Below are positions 1-12,800 of a DNA stretch of 64,000 nucleotides, piece after piece. The translations under genes and the position numbers were made by a program. The first letter of the stretch is position 1; each line of letters starts with the position of its first letter. Source of the DNA: Anarhynchus alexandrinus (Eukaryota; Chordata; Aves; Charadriiformes; Charadriidae); contig VUYV01000402.1 of NCBI GenBank assembly GCA_008711295.1, positions 337,351-401,350 of the forward strand, given 5' to 3'. The notes under the pieces are model-generated. The model saw nothing but the letters and a program-made list of their open reading frames with translations, was not told the origin of the DNA and searched no databases.

Positions 1-130
1 CTCCCAGGTCCTTTCCAGCAGAGCTGCCCCCCAGCCTGCACTGTTGTCAGGGACCTTCATTCTCAGGGTCAAGAGTGGATGACCTCCTGGATGGACCTTG
101 AACCTCATTCATTGCATTGTTTCTGGGACC
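1..130 (-). mobile_element. possible degenerate CR1 fragment at the window edge
   Basis: The first bases (a CTTTCCAGCAGAGCTGCCCC-like stretch and an AGCCTGCACTG motif) resemble the reverse complement of the CR1 reverse-transcriptase region, most closely the clearer minus-strand CR1 near 43780-43810. The match fades within about 100 bases and the element is cut by the window edge. It could be chance similarity. Confidence 0.3.
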
Positions 131-1639
131 GTTGATGGATGCTGTTGAGCACCTTACTCTGTCTGCTGTGTTATATCCTGTGGGATGATGCCCTGGCCAG
201 TGAGGGTACTGCCTGCATAGTGGTCAACCTCAGCTTCTAGCTTGTCTCCCCTTGTCGAGCAGCTGGGCACTGCTGTCCCTGACCACAGGGTCTGAATACA
301 AAGTGAGGACTTTCTTCAAGCTCAGGTACTGCCTCTATTTTGAAATATAGTGGTACAGTTCTTGGGCTTCACCCTGTCTCAATCCACTTTAAAAGTGACA
401 GTGTTTCTTTTCAAATGCTGTCAATTCATGGGACTGAATGTAGCACTGCATAATACAATGTTTTTGAGGGCACTTCAATTAATTGCAGGTAGTTGATGTT
501 GAAATTCAACATGGCAAGGAAAAAAAATATATCTATTGATCTGGGTTATCTCAAGTCAGGAAGTCATGACTGTACCCGCTGCACTCCTGTAGAAATTGTG
601 ACCCGTAAGGGTGAAACTGTGGAGTGTACTACCTGCCAATACTATGACAGAAACATGAGATGGGATTCACTGGCCTTAACATTGGCATCTTTAATTTAGA
701 TGTCTAAATCTAAACAAGTTATGATTTCCCTTATAGCCAGTGCAGACAGACAGAATTCCGAGGGCAATCATGTCACCATAAGACAGGTGTTTAAGGCAGG
801 TCATATGAACTGCTGTCTGAAGGTACCTATTTATGCAACTATAAAGGGACCCCAGGCTGTTGGGATCAGGCTTTTTATCTCATTTTCAGATTTCTCAAGT
901 CAGATGATATGAACCCCACTCAGGTGGCAAGATTCACAAAGAACATACAGGCATCTAAATATCTCTTTATTCACCAAAGTCCAACATCAGGACACTGAGA
1001 AAACCCCTATCTAGCCCTGCATGTGCTTAATTTTTTATTGTATATAATGGAATAATTTCTTTCTAATCCATGTTAAAAAGTGGCTCCTGGGGCCCAGGTC
1101 AAACAGAAGAAAATGTTTTGTGGCCATAGTGTCCTAAGATCCTACACAGCAAATCAGCTGGGGTGCTCTGGAGCATGATAGCTGTTGCTTTAGCCCTTGT
1201 GCCTTGACAACACAAGCCTCTCTTGCACACACGCTATTAATGCGCTCAGCTCATTTTCTTGAGACTACATCAATGTACTCTACATAAGGATGTAGTCTCT
1301 CTGCACACTTTCCACTGCTGTTTTTCTTTAGCTGCATAAATATTCTGTGTACCATTGCTGCGGTTCCTCTTTTTTTTTTCCTCCTGGAATGGCTTGGAGA
1401 GGCTGTGACCGAGAATGGAGCAATACTGGGCAGGCAGATGTTGGCATCTTGGAGGCGACTGTACTGCACAACCATGAGGGAATGGAAAGAGCTTTGTGCA
1501 AACCATATCTATCAATCTCCCCTCCCAGGCAGTGACTTTGGTTTGGGCCACATCCCAGGCTTGGTTTCGCCCTTGTCAAAGAAAGGTTTTGAGCCAAGGG
1601 ACTAAGTACGCACTGGTGTGACTATATTGTCCTATTTAC
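131..1639. other. upstream intergenic DNA, no gene recognised
   Basis: No exon, RNA gene or recognisable repeat was seen here. The one thing of note is a + strand frame at 493-912 that is open except for one internal TAG. Its first half contains a CxxC-x14-CxxC spacing. It has no recognisable family and no splice-site support, so it is not called as a gene. Confidence 0.5.
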
Positions 1640-2760
1640 GCTGAGCAATCCACAGCACTTCAGAAGGGAAGAGAACAGTCTGCTCTGCTCTGCCGGGAGC
1701 TGGTGCCCACTCAGGAGGACTGAGGGAGCCAGCTGACATCAGTGCGAGGCCATTCCCAGCTATGTCTGGAAGCTCATCATGATCAGGAGATGTTCCTGAG
1801 GACTGGGCAACAGCAAATATCACTTTTGTGATCAGGAAGGGCAAGGCAGATCCAACCTTACCTCAATCCCTGGGGAAGTGATGTACCAAGTAAGTCTGGA
1901 AAACATTTTGAAACGTAAGAAGGGCAAGAAGGTGATTAGTAGTAGTCAGTGAAGACAAAATCATGCCTGACCAACCTTATAGCCTTCTGCAGTGAAATGC
2001 CCAACCTGCGAGCCATCTATGATGAGGGAAGAGCAGTGGATGTATACCTGGACTTTAGCACAGCTTTTCAAACTCTCTCCCATAACATACTCATAGAGAA
2101 ACTGGTGAAGTACAAATTAGATAAGAGGACAGTGAGGTGGACTGAACACAGGCTGAACTGCCCGGCTCAGAGGGTTATGATCAGTGGCACCAAGTCCAGC
2201 TGGAGGCCAGTAGCTAGCAGTGTTCCCTGGGGCTTGGTGCTGGGTCCAGACATTTAACATCTTCTTTAATGATCTAGATGATGGGACAGTGTACAACCTC
2301 AGCAAGTCTGCAAAGGATACAAAACTGGGAGGAGCGGTTGATACTCCAGATGATTGTGCCACCATTTAAAGGTGCCTTGACAGGCTGGAAAAATGGGCAC
2401 AGAAGAACCTCATCAAGTTCAAAGGGAAATGCCAAGTCCTGCACTGGGGAGGAACAACCCCATGCACCAGTACGGGCTGGTGGACAACTGGCTGGAACTT
2501 ACTAGAAAAGGACGTGGGGTCCTGGTGGCCAGAAGCCTGCCCTTACAGCAAAGGAGGTCAACAACATCCCAGGCTGCACTAAGCAGAGTATCAGCAGCAG
2601 ATTGAGGGAGGCGATCCCTCTGCTTTCTCAGCACTGGTGAGATCACAGCTGGTGTAATGTGTTCAGCTCGGGGATCCCCAGTACAAGAAAGACAGGGACT
2701 TACTGGTGTCAGTGCAGTGAAAAGCCTCAAAGATAATTAAGGCATTGTCATAGAAGGAGA
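1640..2760 (+). mobile_element. CR1 LINE, degenerate reverse-transcriptase segment
   Basis: A diverged non-LTR retrotransposon of the CR1 clade lies on the + strand. Recognisable reverse-transcriptase blocks appear in order. A KSCLTNLIAF block (about 1957-1986) is followed by a VDVYLDFSTAF block where intact elements have a DFSKAFD motif. Next come an AQRVMISGTKSSW block, a [10 protein letters not shown] block (normally GVPQGSVLGP), and a [12 protein letters not shown] block after a frame change near 2260. The reading frame is broken by shifts and stops, so the copy is dead. Neither the 5' end nor the CR1 3' terminal repeats are present. Boundaries are approximate. Confidence 0.75.
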
Positions 2761-4330
2761 GGTTACGAATGCTGTGCTGCACACCCTGCAAAAAGCCTCA
2801 GGCCACTCCGTATCGAGTGAATTTGGCAACTGCGTTTTGACCAGTGTGTGCAGCCTGCCAGAGGGCTATTCGCAGGCATGAGACCGTGTGGTACAGAATG
2901 GGCTGCGGCCACACGACTAAAACCTGTCAGACTGCACAAAACGGTGATTCTATCGAAACTGCCTATCAGGAACGGCCCTTGTCCCATGGAAGATGCCCAG
3001 AATTGCCCAGAGTATGTCTGGGAGAATAGTAATTGGGCTGGAGCTTATATATACATACTAAAATACACCGGTTGCTTAACTGTTTCAACAGTTAAACAGT
3101 ACCATCAAATTCCACTGCCAATGCCTACATCCTGCTGCTACTTAATTTACTAGCATAGATGCAGCCAGCAGAAACAGCCCTCCACACCACGTCTGCCGAA
3201 TCTGGTTCCACTACTGCTAGTGCGCCTGACTCCAGGATTTGAGGAGAAAAAACCCCACATACTATCATTTGCACGTATATAGCTCAGAATAAACATTAAC
3301 ACAGCACTAGCTAGAATGTCTAAGCAGTGCTTTTCTCTCCCATTTTCCTGTTCCCTCATGACAAAGTATCTCCCTCCCACACATGCAAAATGTTAGTAGT
3401 CCCTCCTCTCCACACACTGTGTAAGAATCCTGTTCCTTTCCCACGGGCACAGAAAACATTCTGCAGAAGGAACCATGGCATTTTCACACAGGGAGACTGA
3501 TCAGAGGGAGGCTGCACGCACAGCCGGGAACAGATGCCCGTCCTGTCCAATCTTCCTCAGAAAACACTCACGTAGTAGTCATTGCTGTGACTGTACTACG
3601 ATTGGCTGCCAGCAAGCCAAGCTGTAATATATCTGATTGCTATGCAATAGCGTTATCCAGCCAGACACAGATGGTCAAAGAATGGAGCAGGGGAGACTGT
3701 CATATGAAAAACTTGCTATTCTTCTGGTGGGGGAAGCTGTGAGACACAGCAGCGTGCTTTTAGAAGACTCCCCCGGTGCACAAGCGACACATCCTTGGAG
3801 CGCACAGTTCCTCACAAGCCCAAGCTGCCCTCCCAGCCCACGAGGGCTGAAGGTATAATCGCAGCAAAGCATACTGACAGACCTACGGCACTGCACCAGA
3901 GCCTGACCTTCATCAGAGGATCGCACGGACTGCTTTGGTGATGGCTGCCGAGGGGGCCGGCAGGTTCCATCCCGCACCCTGACCTCCCTCCTCGGCGCTG
4001 GGCCTTCTCTGATGCGGAGCCCCAACCCAGTCCTGAAACCCACCAACGCTCCCGGGCACAAAATCCGGCGTCAACTCAGCACACAGGAGCACGTGCTGGG
4101 CGGCACCAGACCGACTGGCTCTGTGGGGCTTTGAGATATATATATGATGTGTATATATATACACACGCACACCACACTGTGCTTTTTGGAGTCACAGCAA
4201 CACCACGGAGCGCTCTACCAGAGCCCACCCGTGCCGGGCCTGCCCCTGTCCCACTGACAGGTCGCCCTCAGGCTCAGAACGGGGTTTCCACAGTTACCTC
4301 CGGACGTTTAAATGGCTTTAAGAAGCCGCC
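2761..4330. other. upstream flank, no gene recognised
   Basis: This is the flank between the degenerate CR1 and the CpG island. No coding exon is supported. A short cysteine-containing + frame at 2844-3029 has no recognised family. An isolated GATTGGC motif (ATTGG at 3601-3605) matches the core repeated in the downstream promoter. A TA/TG/CA dinucleotide tract lies at about 4135-4175. CpG density rises from about 3950 onward. Confidence 0.5.
4135..4175. repeat. compound TA/TG/CA microsatellite
   Basis: Short runs of TATATA, TGTGTA and CACACG follow each other just upstream of the CpG island. Individual runs are short (four to five units) and interrupted. No further role can be read from the sequence. 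Confidence 0.7.
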
Positions 4331-5290
4331 CCCCGACTCCACACAGCTCTAGAGGCACCACAGGCGGCCCCGGCCCCGGCGGCGGGGCCCGATCCCGTTA
4401 GAGCGTCCCGGGGCCGGGCCGGGGGCCGGACCGTCTCCTCAGCGGCGCGCACTGCGCCTGCGCGCTACCGCTGCGCCCTGAGACGGGAGCGCGCGCGGCG
4501 GCGCTGGCCGCCGATTGGCTGGAGAGCACGAGCGCTCCAGGGTCCCCCCCTCGGCGCGAGGAGAGCGCGCGCGGGCGGCGCACGGCCTCGGCCGCCGATT
4601 GGCTGAGGCAAAGCGGGGGAGCGCGCCGGCCGATCGCGCGCACGTCCGCCGCCGGGGCAGCGTCTGCCTCGTGATTGGCGACCAGGCGGGCGCCGCGCGG
4701 CGCGGGGGGAGGCGGGGCTGGCGGCCTGGGCTGCCGATTGGCTGACGGCGGGCGAGGGGAGGGGCTCAGATTGGCGAGAGTGCGCGCGCCCCTGCGGAGG
4801 CGTGCTGGGATTGGCTGGGCGCCGTGAGGCGGCCGGGGACCGTTGGAGCGGGGAGGCTGAGGCGTTTGGCCGCCCGCGTCCGCGGAGCTGGCGGTGCCGC
4901 GGCCGGAGCCCGCCGGGACGGAGCCTTCCGCCGCCCGGGCAGCCCCGGGACGCNCCCCTGCGCCGGGCGGGGTGCGGCGGGCGGGCAGGCTCGGGGAGCG
5001 CTCGTCCCGCTGCAAGGTCTTCTGGCGGCAGCGCCAAGCCGGAGCCCCTCGCTTCGGTCCCGGGAGCTGCGGGGTTTGGCGGGCTCCGGGCCTGGTGCGG
5101 CGGTGGAAGCGCCCCGCGGGGGCTCCGGCAGGGCGGAGGGCTGCGCTGCCGCCTCGGGATGCTCCTGAAAGGGCTGCAGGTACCTCGGAGAGGGGCTCGC
5201 AGGTTCGCCTGCCCCGTCGGTGCTGGCTTTGGTGAGCCCGTTGGCCGGCAGCGGGAACAGTCCCGGCGCCCGGGGGATTTTGGCTGTGTC
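4330..5290 (+). promoter_or_regulatory. DTNB: CpG-island promoter region of DTNB with CCAAT array
   Basis: This segment is very rich in G, C and CpG, unlike the AT-rich sequence on both sides, and lies just upstream of the candidate untranslated exon of DTNB. It has no obvious TATA box. It carries six GATTGGC cores (ATTGG at 4514, 4598, 4674, 4737, 4770 and 4810), all in the same orientation and matching the reverse-strand CCAAT (NF-Y) site. An NRF-1-like TGCGCCTGCGCG lies at 4453-4464 and a GGGGAGGGGC GC-box-like stretch near 4756-4765. Exact transcription starts cannot be fixed. Two candidate first-exon donors are CAG|GTACCT at 5179/5180 and TTG|GTGAGC at 5231/5232. A single N sits at 4954. 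A divergent transcript on the other strand is possible but unsupported. Confidence 0.8.
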
Positions 5291-5490
5291 TTACTGTTTC
5301 ATCTCGTAGCAGGCAGATGCGGGCTTCATTTCTTTGTAATTAACAGGAGACACAATCAGGGCAAAAGTAGCATAATCGTAGTTGTAACTGCGAAAGAGGG
5401 GGGGAGGTGTTATTTTTCTGCGGAGAACCACATTTTTCCTGGGGGAAAAAAAGAACACCTAATGTTTGTGTTTTTCTCCCATCTTTTTAG

Positions 5491-5569
5491 ATTGTCTTTA
5501 AATGTTTGAAGAAGGAACTGAGTCCAGGAAAGTGGAAGTTGCCCTGAGAGACCTCTCAGTGTAATTCAG
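5491..5569 (+). other. DTNB: candidate 5' untranslated exon of DTNB
   Basis: A pyrimidine-rich tract ending TTTTTAG at 5490 is followed by 79 bases and an ATTCAG|GTAACG donor, giving a well-formed internal exon about 300 bp downstream of the CpG island. If it is joined to the exon starting at 25855, the frame of the DTNB ATG reads GTG TAA TTC AGA ATG. That puts an in-frame TAA nine bases before the start codon and an A at -3, so the exon would be purely untranslated and consistent with the chosen start. It is inferred from splice signals only. The promoter exon could also splice directly to 25855. Confidence 0.45.
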
Positions 5570-8500
5570 GTAACGCGATCTGTTGTGACTACCTGTGGTA
5601 TTGAACTTAAAAACTTGCGTTATGTAACGGATTTCAGTTACCCGTTTGTTCACACTCATGTAACTTGTATTGAAATTTTCCATTTATGACAAACTTCCGG
5701 TATGAAGTAGTGCACTTTATGTGAGGTATTGGGCATGTAAAAATGCTCCGATGTGAGATGCAATCTTGTACTTAAAAAAAAAGCCCTCACACAATTACAT
5801 TCTTGTGCAACAGATCCCTTAGCTGGGGAAGGTGAAGCTGATGGATATTCTTGTGGAGACCATTAGTGGTATGCAGAGCACCAGTGTAGGACTTCCTTCT
5901 TTCAGAGGGGACAGGTGAGGCACCAACAATGGGCTGGATGGCACAAGGATACCTTGAAAGTTGCTTCTCTGCTGCTTCAAAATCCATGTGTAGTAGAATC
6001 TGAGTTACTAAAGTTAGAGTTTGGTCAATAGTTGCGCATGACTGCCCTTTAAAAATGCTTCTTACTTTCAGTTTTCTTTTCTTACTCTGGTTCCTAAAAC
6101 TGACGATATAGTCTGATGCTCCGTCTGGTGTGGCTGCCCAGTGACAAAACAATCCACGTGCCTGAACCAGTGGTTCAAAAAGTCAGAAGGCTCACTTTCA
6201 GGTTTTAAAAGTTGTTTAAATGCCAGACTGAAGAATCGGGGTCACATACCCCCCCCTCCCCCGGTTTACCTGGTACATATGTATGATCCTGTATGGTTAG
6301 ATGATGTCATAAAGTACACCCAAAGGAAAGGAGGTAGCCCAAAAGCATTGGTTTAAGACACTTGCTTTTTGTGTTTCCTCTTCTCCAAAGGATACTTTGG
6401 ATTAATGGGTAATTCAGATAAAAGGGCAAACATGCCACTGACCTGAAGGCATCCTTTTTAGGTAAGAGGAGAATTAATCACTGTAGACAGCGTAGGGCAG
6501 ATTAAGCAGTAACCTCTCTCACCAGAACGTGTACATTTTGTGAAGGCAGTTCATGGCCTATGCTACAGTCCTTTCTGAAGTCCTTTTCCAGACTAGTCAG
6601 TTCATGTCACGTTTCCAGCAACATCATTCCTTTGAACCTTAAATTCTTGCTAGTCTTTCATCTGTCCAGGATGCTACGCCAGGGATAGCTTGCTTAGGTC
6701 ACTGCCTTGACCGTATTGTCCTATTTAAATCCTCTTTGGGTTTCTGCTGCTTATCATTATCATACCTAGGATTCTTGTCCTTGTTTTGTAGCTGTTTGTT
6801 GATGTACCCCCAATCTGCAGCTGAGGTTCAATACCAAGAAGGGAGCTCCCCACTCTGATGTTTGGGATGCCGGAGTTTGTTGGCAACTTATTACATGATC
6901 TCACATTTAAGAGGGTACATCCAGTAGACCTCCGTGTAAGTGCCTTGTGACACCCCCCTCATTGTTCATTAAAGTTTCTCTAGTGATGAATACAGAAGCC
7001 ATGCCAGTGTTGTCTCAGGCTCCCTGGTTTTCTTTTGCAGCAGACTGCTTCTTGTCTTAGGCTGTAGATTACTTAGAACAGTAAATTCCTTTATATGTTG
7101 TCTGTGTTGCAGCTAATACATTCAGGCTGTTGGTTTATCACAGAACTTAGGCGTTTCAATAATAATATAAGTTTTAAGAAGTTAAGTGATGAATGGTATA
7201 GAAAACTTAGGAAGAAGCCTTAATGCAAGAACAAGGGCTTTTGCAGTATCATAAAGGCATAATTTTTCCATCAGTTTAATTATATTACACACTCAGTACC
7301 ACAGGGTGGCATTAGGAGTGACAACTTCTTTGTAGCCATGGTCATATGTTATCTATGGTATGTTGTGCAAGCTGACAGTTTTTGAAGAGGGAGAAAATCA
7401 AGTCTTGAAGTTTTAAGCAATGACTTGGGGATTTTTTGGCACATTAACCAAAGTGCACAGCACATACTCTGACTGCGTACTTCAGAGGGTTTGGCTTCGT
7501 GTTGCTGGTCCCTTACAAGCTTTTATAGAACCTAAATGATGTATTCAGATAAGGCACTTTTTGCAAATAATTTCCTAGACCTTCTTTTAAAAGGAAGGGG
7601 AAATAATTCTCTTAGCTCAGGCTTGGTGGTCTGTAGCATTGACACTGCCCTTGCAGTGACAGAATACACCACCTGATAGAAAGAAGACGATTTCCCAGCA
7701 GGTGTGAAGGGTTGGCTCCCAGCACTCCCACCACTCGCAGCACAGCCTGATTCTCTTACCGTTATCTATCACTGCTACTTTTTTAACTTTGTCATTTCAG
7801 GGTCACGTTATCTGGTGATAAGCATTTGAATTCATAATATTTGAATTAAGTAAATTTTTTTTTCTTGAATACTAGGGAGAAGAAATCATGATTGTGTTGT
7901 GTATGTTTGGTTTAGTGCTTAAACAGGTTTCCACTGATAAACTGTGGCTAAACTTAAATAGTTTAACGGGTCTTTTCCAGTCCCATGGGCTTTCAAGGGC
8001 TACTAGAAGGAATGAAAGTATTTTAACTTCCCAGCTGTGCTTAAGTAATACAGATTTATAAGAATACTTACACCAATGAAGATTTTTAGGCAAGCTAAAT
8101 CTGGAAGAAGTGGTAGGAGATCTTACAACTGACCAAATAAAATTGCACATTATATCTCTTTGAAAATGAATGGAGTTATGACAGCAGGTACCAATTCATG
8201 TCTACATTTTAAAAAGATCGGATGTATAAAGTGTGTACTGTAGTTACAAAACACTTAAAATCATAATAACTCTACTGTAAGTAGTTACTGACTGACTACA
8301 ACTGTGAGATATTTTTTAGTCTTTATGAGTCTTGCTGCTTTCACATGCAGCTTTTTATTTCATTTAAGAGGTTGAGAAATGAGGAGGGTGTTTTGCCATA
8401 AAGCAAAACTAGTTCCTAATTTAAATTTCCTTTAAAACAGGAAAAGTGACCAAGCTAAAGGATAAAAACTCTTAGTTTTACAGAAGACAATGGCAAGCAT

Positions 8501-9477
8501 GATCAATTAAAGTTTTGCAATGGGCTTATTTTGTTTTTTCTTAAAAAAAACCCCTTCATTTGTGTCCATAGTCAGATATTTGGAACATTGTTGGATCATA
8601 GATGATTAGAAAAGAAGCTGAGAGGGTTCTGAATGTGTGTTATGGACACATATGTGGGAACAGCCATAGAAGACCAGGTAGAGCTGGATGTTAAGGTCTG
8701 AATATTCTAAAAGGGAGTTTTTGAATAGAGTCTGCAAAGAGAAGTTAGATGGGAGGCAGGGGAGGAGTGAAGTTCCCAGTTGTACTAGAATGTGTTCTGT
8801 GTTAAAGCTTGTAGGTCAGGTATTTATAACAGCAGAATAGACTGTGAGAAGAAACTTAAGGCAATAGTAAACATTAAGAACACTTGACTGGGTAGTGGTA
8901 TCAGTTAACTTGATCCTACAGGTTGTATAGCAGAGCAGACAGCAAATGATTTGGAAGTAGGTGTACTATGAAGTACACACATTAAAGTGTTTCTTGCCCT
9001 GGTTACCTAGTGGATGCAACCAAAAAATGGTTTGGGGTTTTTTTAATACCTTGCACTATGAGCAAGCCTGCAAGTCTTGAGAGGCTTAACTTGGATTGCG
9101 AGTGGAGCAGCCCAGCTGGGTGGGCATGGTGGAGTTACAGCCAGGGAGAGAGGCGCTCTGGGGACAGGCGGAATGCCATGTGAAAAGCACAACAGTATTC
9201 TTTGAGTTTGTTTATTTATATTACCTTTTTTTGCAGTGCTTGTGGAATCTTATCTTTTAATTATTGTGAGTTACTCTTCTATTTATTTTTTTAATAGAAT
9301 GATCACATCAAAGGAAATACTGAGGTGGTAGGGAGGCACTGGTGGTTTTTGGGTACAGCCAAATTTTTTGGAGGAGTTATATTGTATGTTTCTGGCAGCT
9401 CAGACAAAACTAAGGTTTTCTTGTACCTGGGACTATACACGTGTTCACTTTCCCATTGACTGGGGCAAATGGCAGAT

Positions 9478-9865
9478 CATAGAATCATAGAATGGTTTAG
9501 GTTGGAAAGGACCTTGAAGATCATCGAGTTCCAACCCCCCTGCCATAGGCAGGGACACCTCCCACCAGCCCAGGCTGCCCAAGGCCATGTCCAGCCTGGC
9601 CTTGAACACCTCCAGGGATGGGGCCTCAACAACCTCTCGGGGCAACCTGTGCCAGTGCCTCACCACCCTCACAGTGAAAAACTTCTTCCTAATGGTCAAT
9701 CTAAACCTGCCCTCTTCCAGTTTGAAGCCATTCCCCCTCATCCTATCACTCCATGCCCCAGTAAAAAGTCCTTCCCCAGCTCTCCTGGAGCCCCTTTAGG
9801 GACTGGAAGGCTGCAATAAGATCTCCCCAGAGCCTTCTCTTCTCCAGGCTGAATAGCCCCAACTC
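9478..9865 (-). mobile_element. CR1 LINE, 5'-truncated 3' end
   Basis: The segment opens with ATCATAGAATCATAGAATGG, the reverse complement of the CR1 3' terminal repeat. It then reads back through the usual CR1 3' coding end: conceptual minus-strand translation gives [29 protein letters not shown] and [17 protein letters not shown]. It ends around CTTCTCCAGGCTGAATAGCCCC. This is the typical 5'-truncated insertion. The frame is nearly intact over 9445-9741, suggesting a fairly young copy. Confidence 0.95.
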
Positions 9866-12800
9866 TACATATATAAGATATATAAAGATACACTTTTAAG
9901 TTTAGATTAATGTAAATTCCTTATTCTGTACTCTTACACCCTTCTAATAACTTTTAACACTTTTCAAAAAAACAATAGCTTTGTAGACTTGTGAAGTTGG
10001 TGAGGGTGTTTTACATTTTAAATTAATGTAGGAGATAAAATAATCATTATGTAAACAATTAAGCTTGGGTAAGCTTTTCTGCCCTAATTCAGTTGTGATA
10101 GTGAAAGCTGTCTGTGTTTCCAGGTGTTTGTCTTTACCCCTTTGACTGGAATTTGCCGTCTCTACAGGTGTGCCAAAGGAGCAGTTTGTGTGAACTTTTT
10201 CTGATGCGCTGAAACTTTTAATCTAAAGTGATTACATCTGAAGTGAGGTGGGAAGGGAAGGTCTTGTGTGGATTACTATTGATTGGTGAAGATGGCAGCA
10301 GGTGATAGAGAACTAGAGGTGGTGGCAGGTGCTGAAAATGGTATTATGCTGTGGATGGCTTGGGAGGAGAGCAGCATTTATGCTCTGTACTGTCATCCTC
10401 CAGCCCATGATCAGGGTTAGTTTACATTCTGTCAGTGTTCATATATGTGTGTTACCCTGCTGGCCGTGCATTCCTACTCTGTTCGTGCTTGATCTCTTAA
10501 TCTAGGTTAATAGAGAAAAGGGCAAAAATGTTACTCAAAACATTTCCTAATAAATACTTCTTTTTGCTGAAGAGGCAATTTTAGAATTCTCTCTTGTGCT
10601 CTAGTAAGCAATTCTGGGAACCTGCAGATTAAAATGGCTAGAAAGGGTTTTGTAAGATTCATGTTGGAAAAGCTGGGAAGCACAGTTTGCGCAGAAACCC
10701 CCTCCAGTGTTATAAAGAAGATGAGTCTTCCCTTCCTGAGAGGGAGAGGTAAGCTATTAATTAGGATATTTCCAACTTCTTATTGCTTTAAAATCATGGT
10801 GTAATATTTCATTTCTGTTATCTAACATTAACACTGCTTTATTTTAAGAAAACAATTTCAACTGCTAAATTTATTCCTGTTTGCAGGCTTATGGTAAATC
10901 TTAAGTATAGACATTACTTTTAACTTCAGCCTCAAAATCAACAGGGCAGTTTGTGAAAACCCATTTCTGTTCTTCAGGCTTTTGGGCAGTAAAGAAAAAC
11001 CAGAGTTTGTGATGGCTCTCCAGTTATTCAAGAAAAGCATTTTTGTATTCTAGGCACTTTGTGTCCTGACTTCTATGTATCCTCTCTTGAGTTTGCTTGA
11101 AAAGAGATCTGACTGTGCAATATGTGTTTAAACATGCAGTGTTGTCCTTAATAGCTTGCAGTTTTCCTGTTCCCCATGCTCAACAATTCCCTGATTACTA
11201 AAAATCAATATATATTGCTATGTACTTAAAATAATACCTTGCAGTGTTCTTTTAAAGCTTGCTTTCTTTTTGTGATTTGAACTTCACAAGAAGTAGGCTA
11301 CTAATGTATGGTGCCTACTGTCAGTCTCATCAACCCTCTATTGTCTGGCATCTGACCTGTCAATTCTTTAGGGCAGGGATTTCTTTCTGTTCTGGGCATT
11401 GAACAAACAGTTACATATGTGAAGTGAAAGCTGCTTCTGTTACAGTAATTTGGATGGTTTGGAACTCTTCCTGGATTTGAATTTCTAATTTTGTCTTGAG
11501 GTAATCTGGAGCTTCTTTTTAAACTAGTGTTAAAAGCTTTTGAAGGTTTTGAAAGAAACTGATGATTAAATATTGTTACTTGTTCCATCTTTGTTTAACT
11601 TGTATCTAGTAAAATCTTTATCACTTCCGTGCTATTTGGGAAGATAAGATTGCTGGTCTCATACTGGGGCTTAGACCAATGCTATGACCGTTTTCCGTAA
11701 CGGTAAATTAAAGCAGTAAGGCCTGGCTGAGGGTGTGTTGCTGCATGCAGTGTCCTGTACAAACAAAACAGATGGCATTTTATGCCTTGAAAAAAATCTT
11801 ACAGTTTAAACAGAAGTGGTAGGGCATGGAGTATGGAAATGTTTAGTTCTTAGTACTAAAGTTTACTTCCTAGGCTACTTGATTGCCCATTCATTTTCAA
11901 TAAAGTATAATATGTGCATGTTTTTTCAAAATCTTCTTTAAGAGTAGCTTTTGATCCACTGTATTTATTAAAAATAAAAAAAAAGGAACCATTGACTTGT
12001 ACAGAATTTCACTGCAAAGTTCTAATCCATTCTCTTGGTCTTAGTCTAGTGGGATTTTTTCACTTATGCCCTTCTAGACTGAAGTCAGTTTTGACTTGTA
12101 AAGACCTTACACAAGCATTTGAGACCAATACTTGTAAGAAAGCTTTCTCTTAAAAATCTGTGACCTATCCAGACCTTTAAGTTTTTAGGAAACTATCCTA
12201 CTAGAAGATGCATATTATTTCTCAAAGATGCTCTGTTACTGCTGTTGCTGTAGATACAGAAGTAACATTTTAAAATATGTTTAATACTTTTGTGCATAAT
12301 TGCTTATGCTTCAATTACTTATCCCATACAGTGATGGGAACGGAGTTTGAAATTTTAAGTTAAACTAGGAGTATTATCAGAAATGGTTATAATGCACTTT
12401 CAAAGAAGATGTTGCCAGTCTACTTGCATAAGTATAAAAGGCTTATCTTTTTGTTTCCTGGGTTTTGGTCTAAGTGTGTTAGAAGTGTCCCCCTGAAATA
12501 ACTTCTTGATCACTTTCTTTTTCCTAGTAAGAGGCATAGGGGAATGAAGGAATGCTTATAATCAATTACATATAGTGATGTTTGCTGATTAAAAGGGAGA
12601 TGGGAATATGAACCAAGAGAGGATGAAGAACAAAAGACTGAGTAAGACAGCATTGGGTATTTTGGATAGACAGAGGGAGATGAGGGAACGAAATCAATCT
12701 TTGTGGGTTTTTTGTTCAAGTTCTTAGTAAAGAAAAAGTAACAATACTTCAACATCTTTTTACTGAAATCTGCCTAAGATGAATAAATGTAAACACCTTT

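Noticed and set aside
2844..3029. Cysteine-containing 61-codon frame after the degenerate CR1
   Set aside because: No recognised domain, no splice or promoter support. Length is within chance expectation.
4398..5509. Long overlapping open frames on both strands (up to 235 codons) at the CpG island
   Set aside because: The sequence is so GC-rich that stops are rare. Translations are low-complexity Arg/Ala/Pro/Gly, include an N, and have no recognisable domain. They coincide with the promoter and untranslated region.
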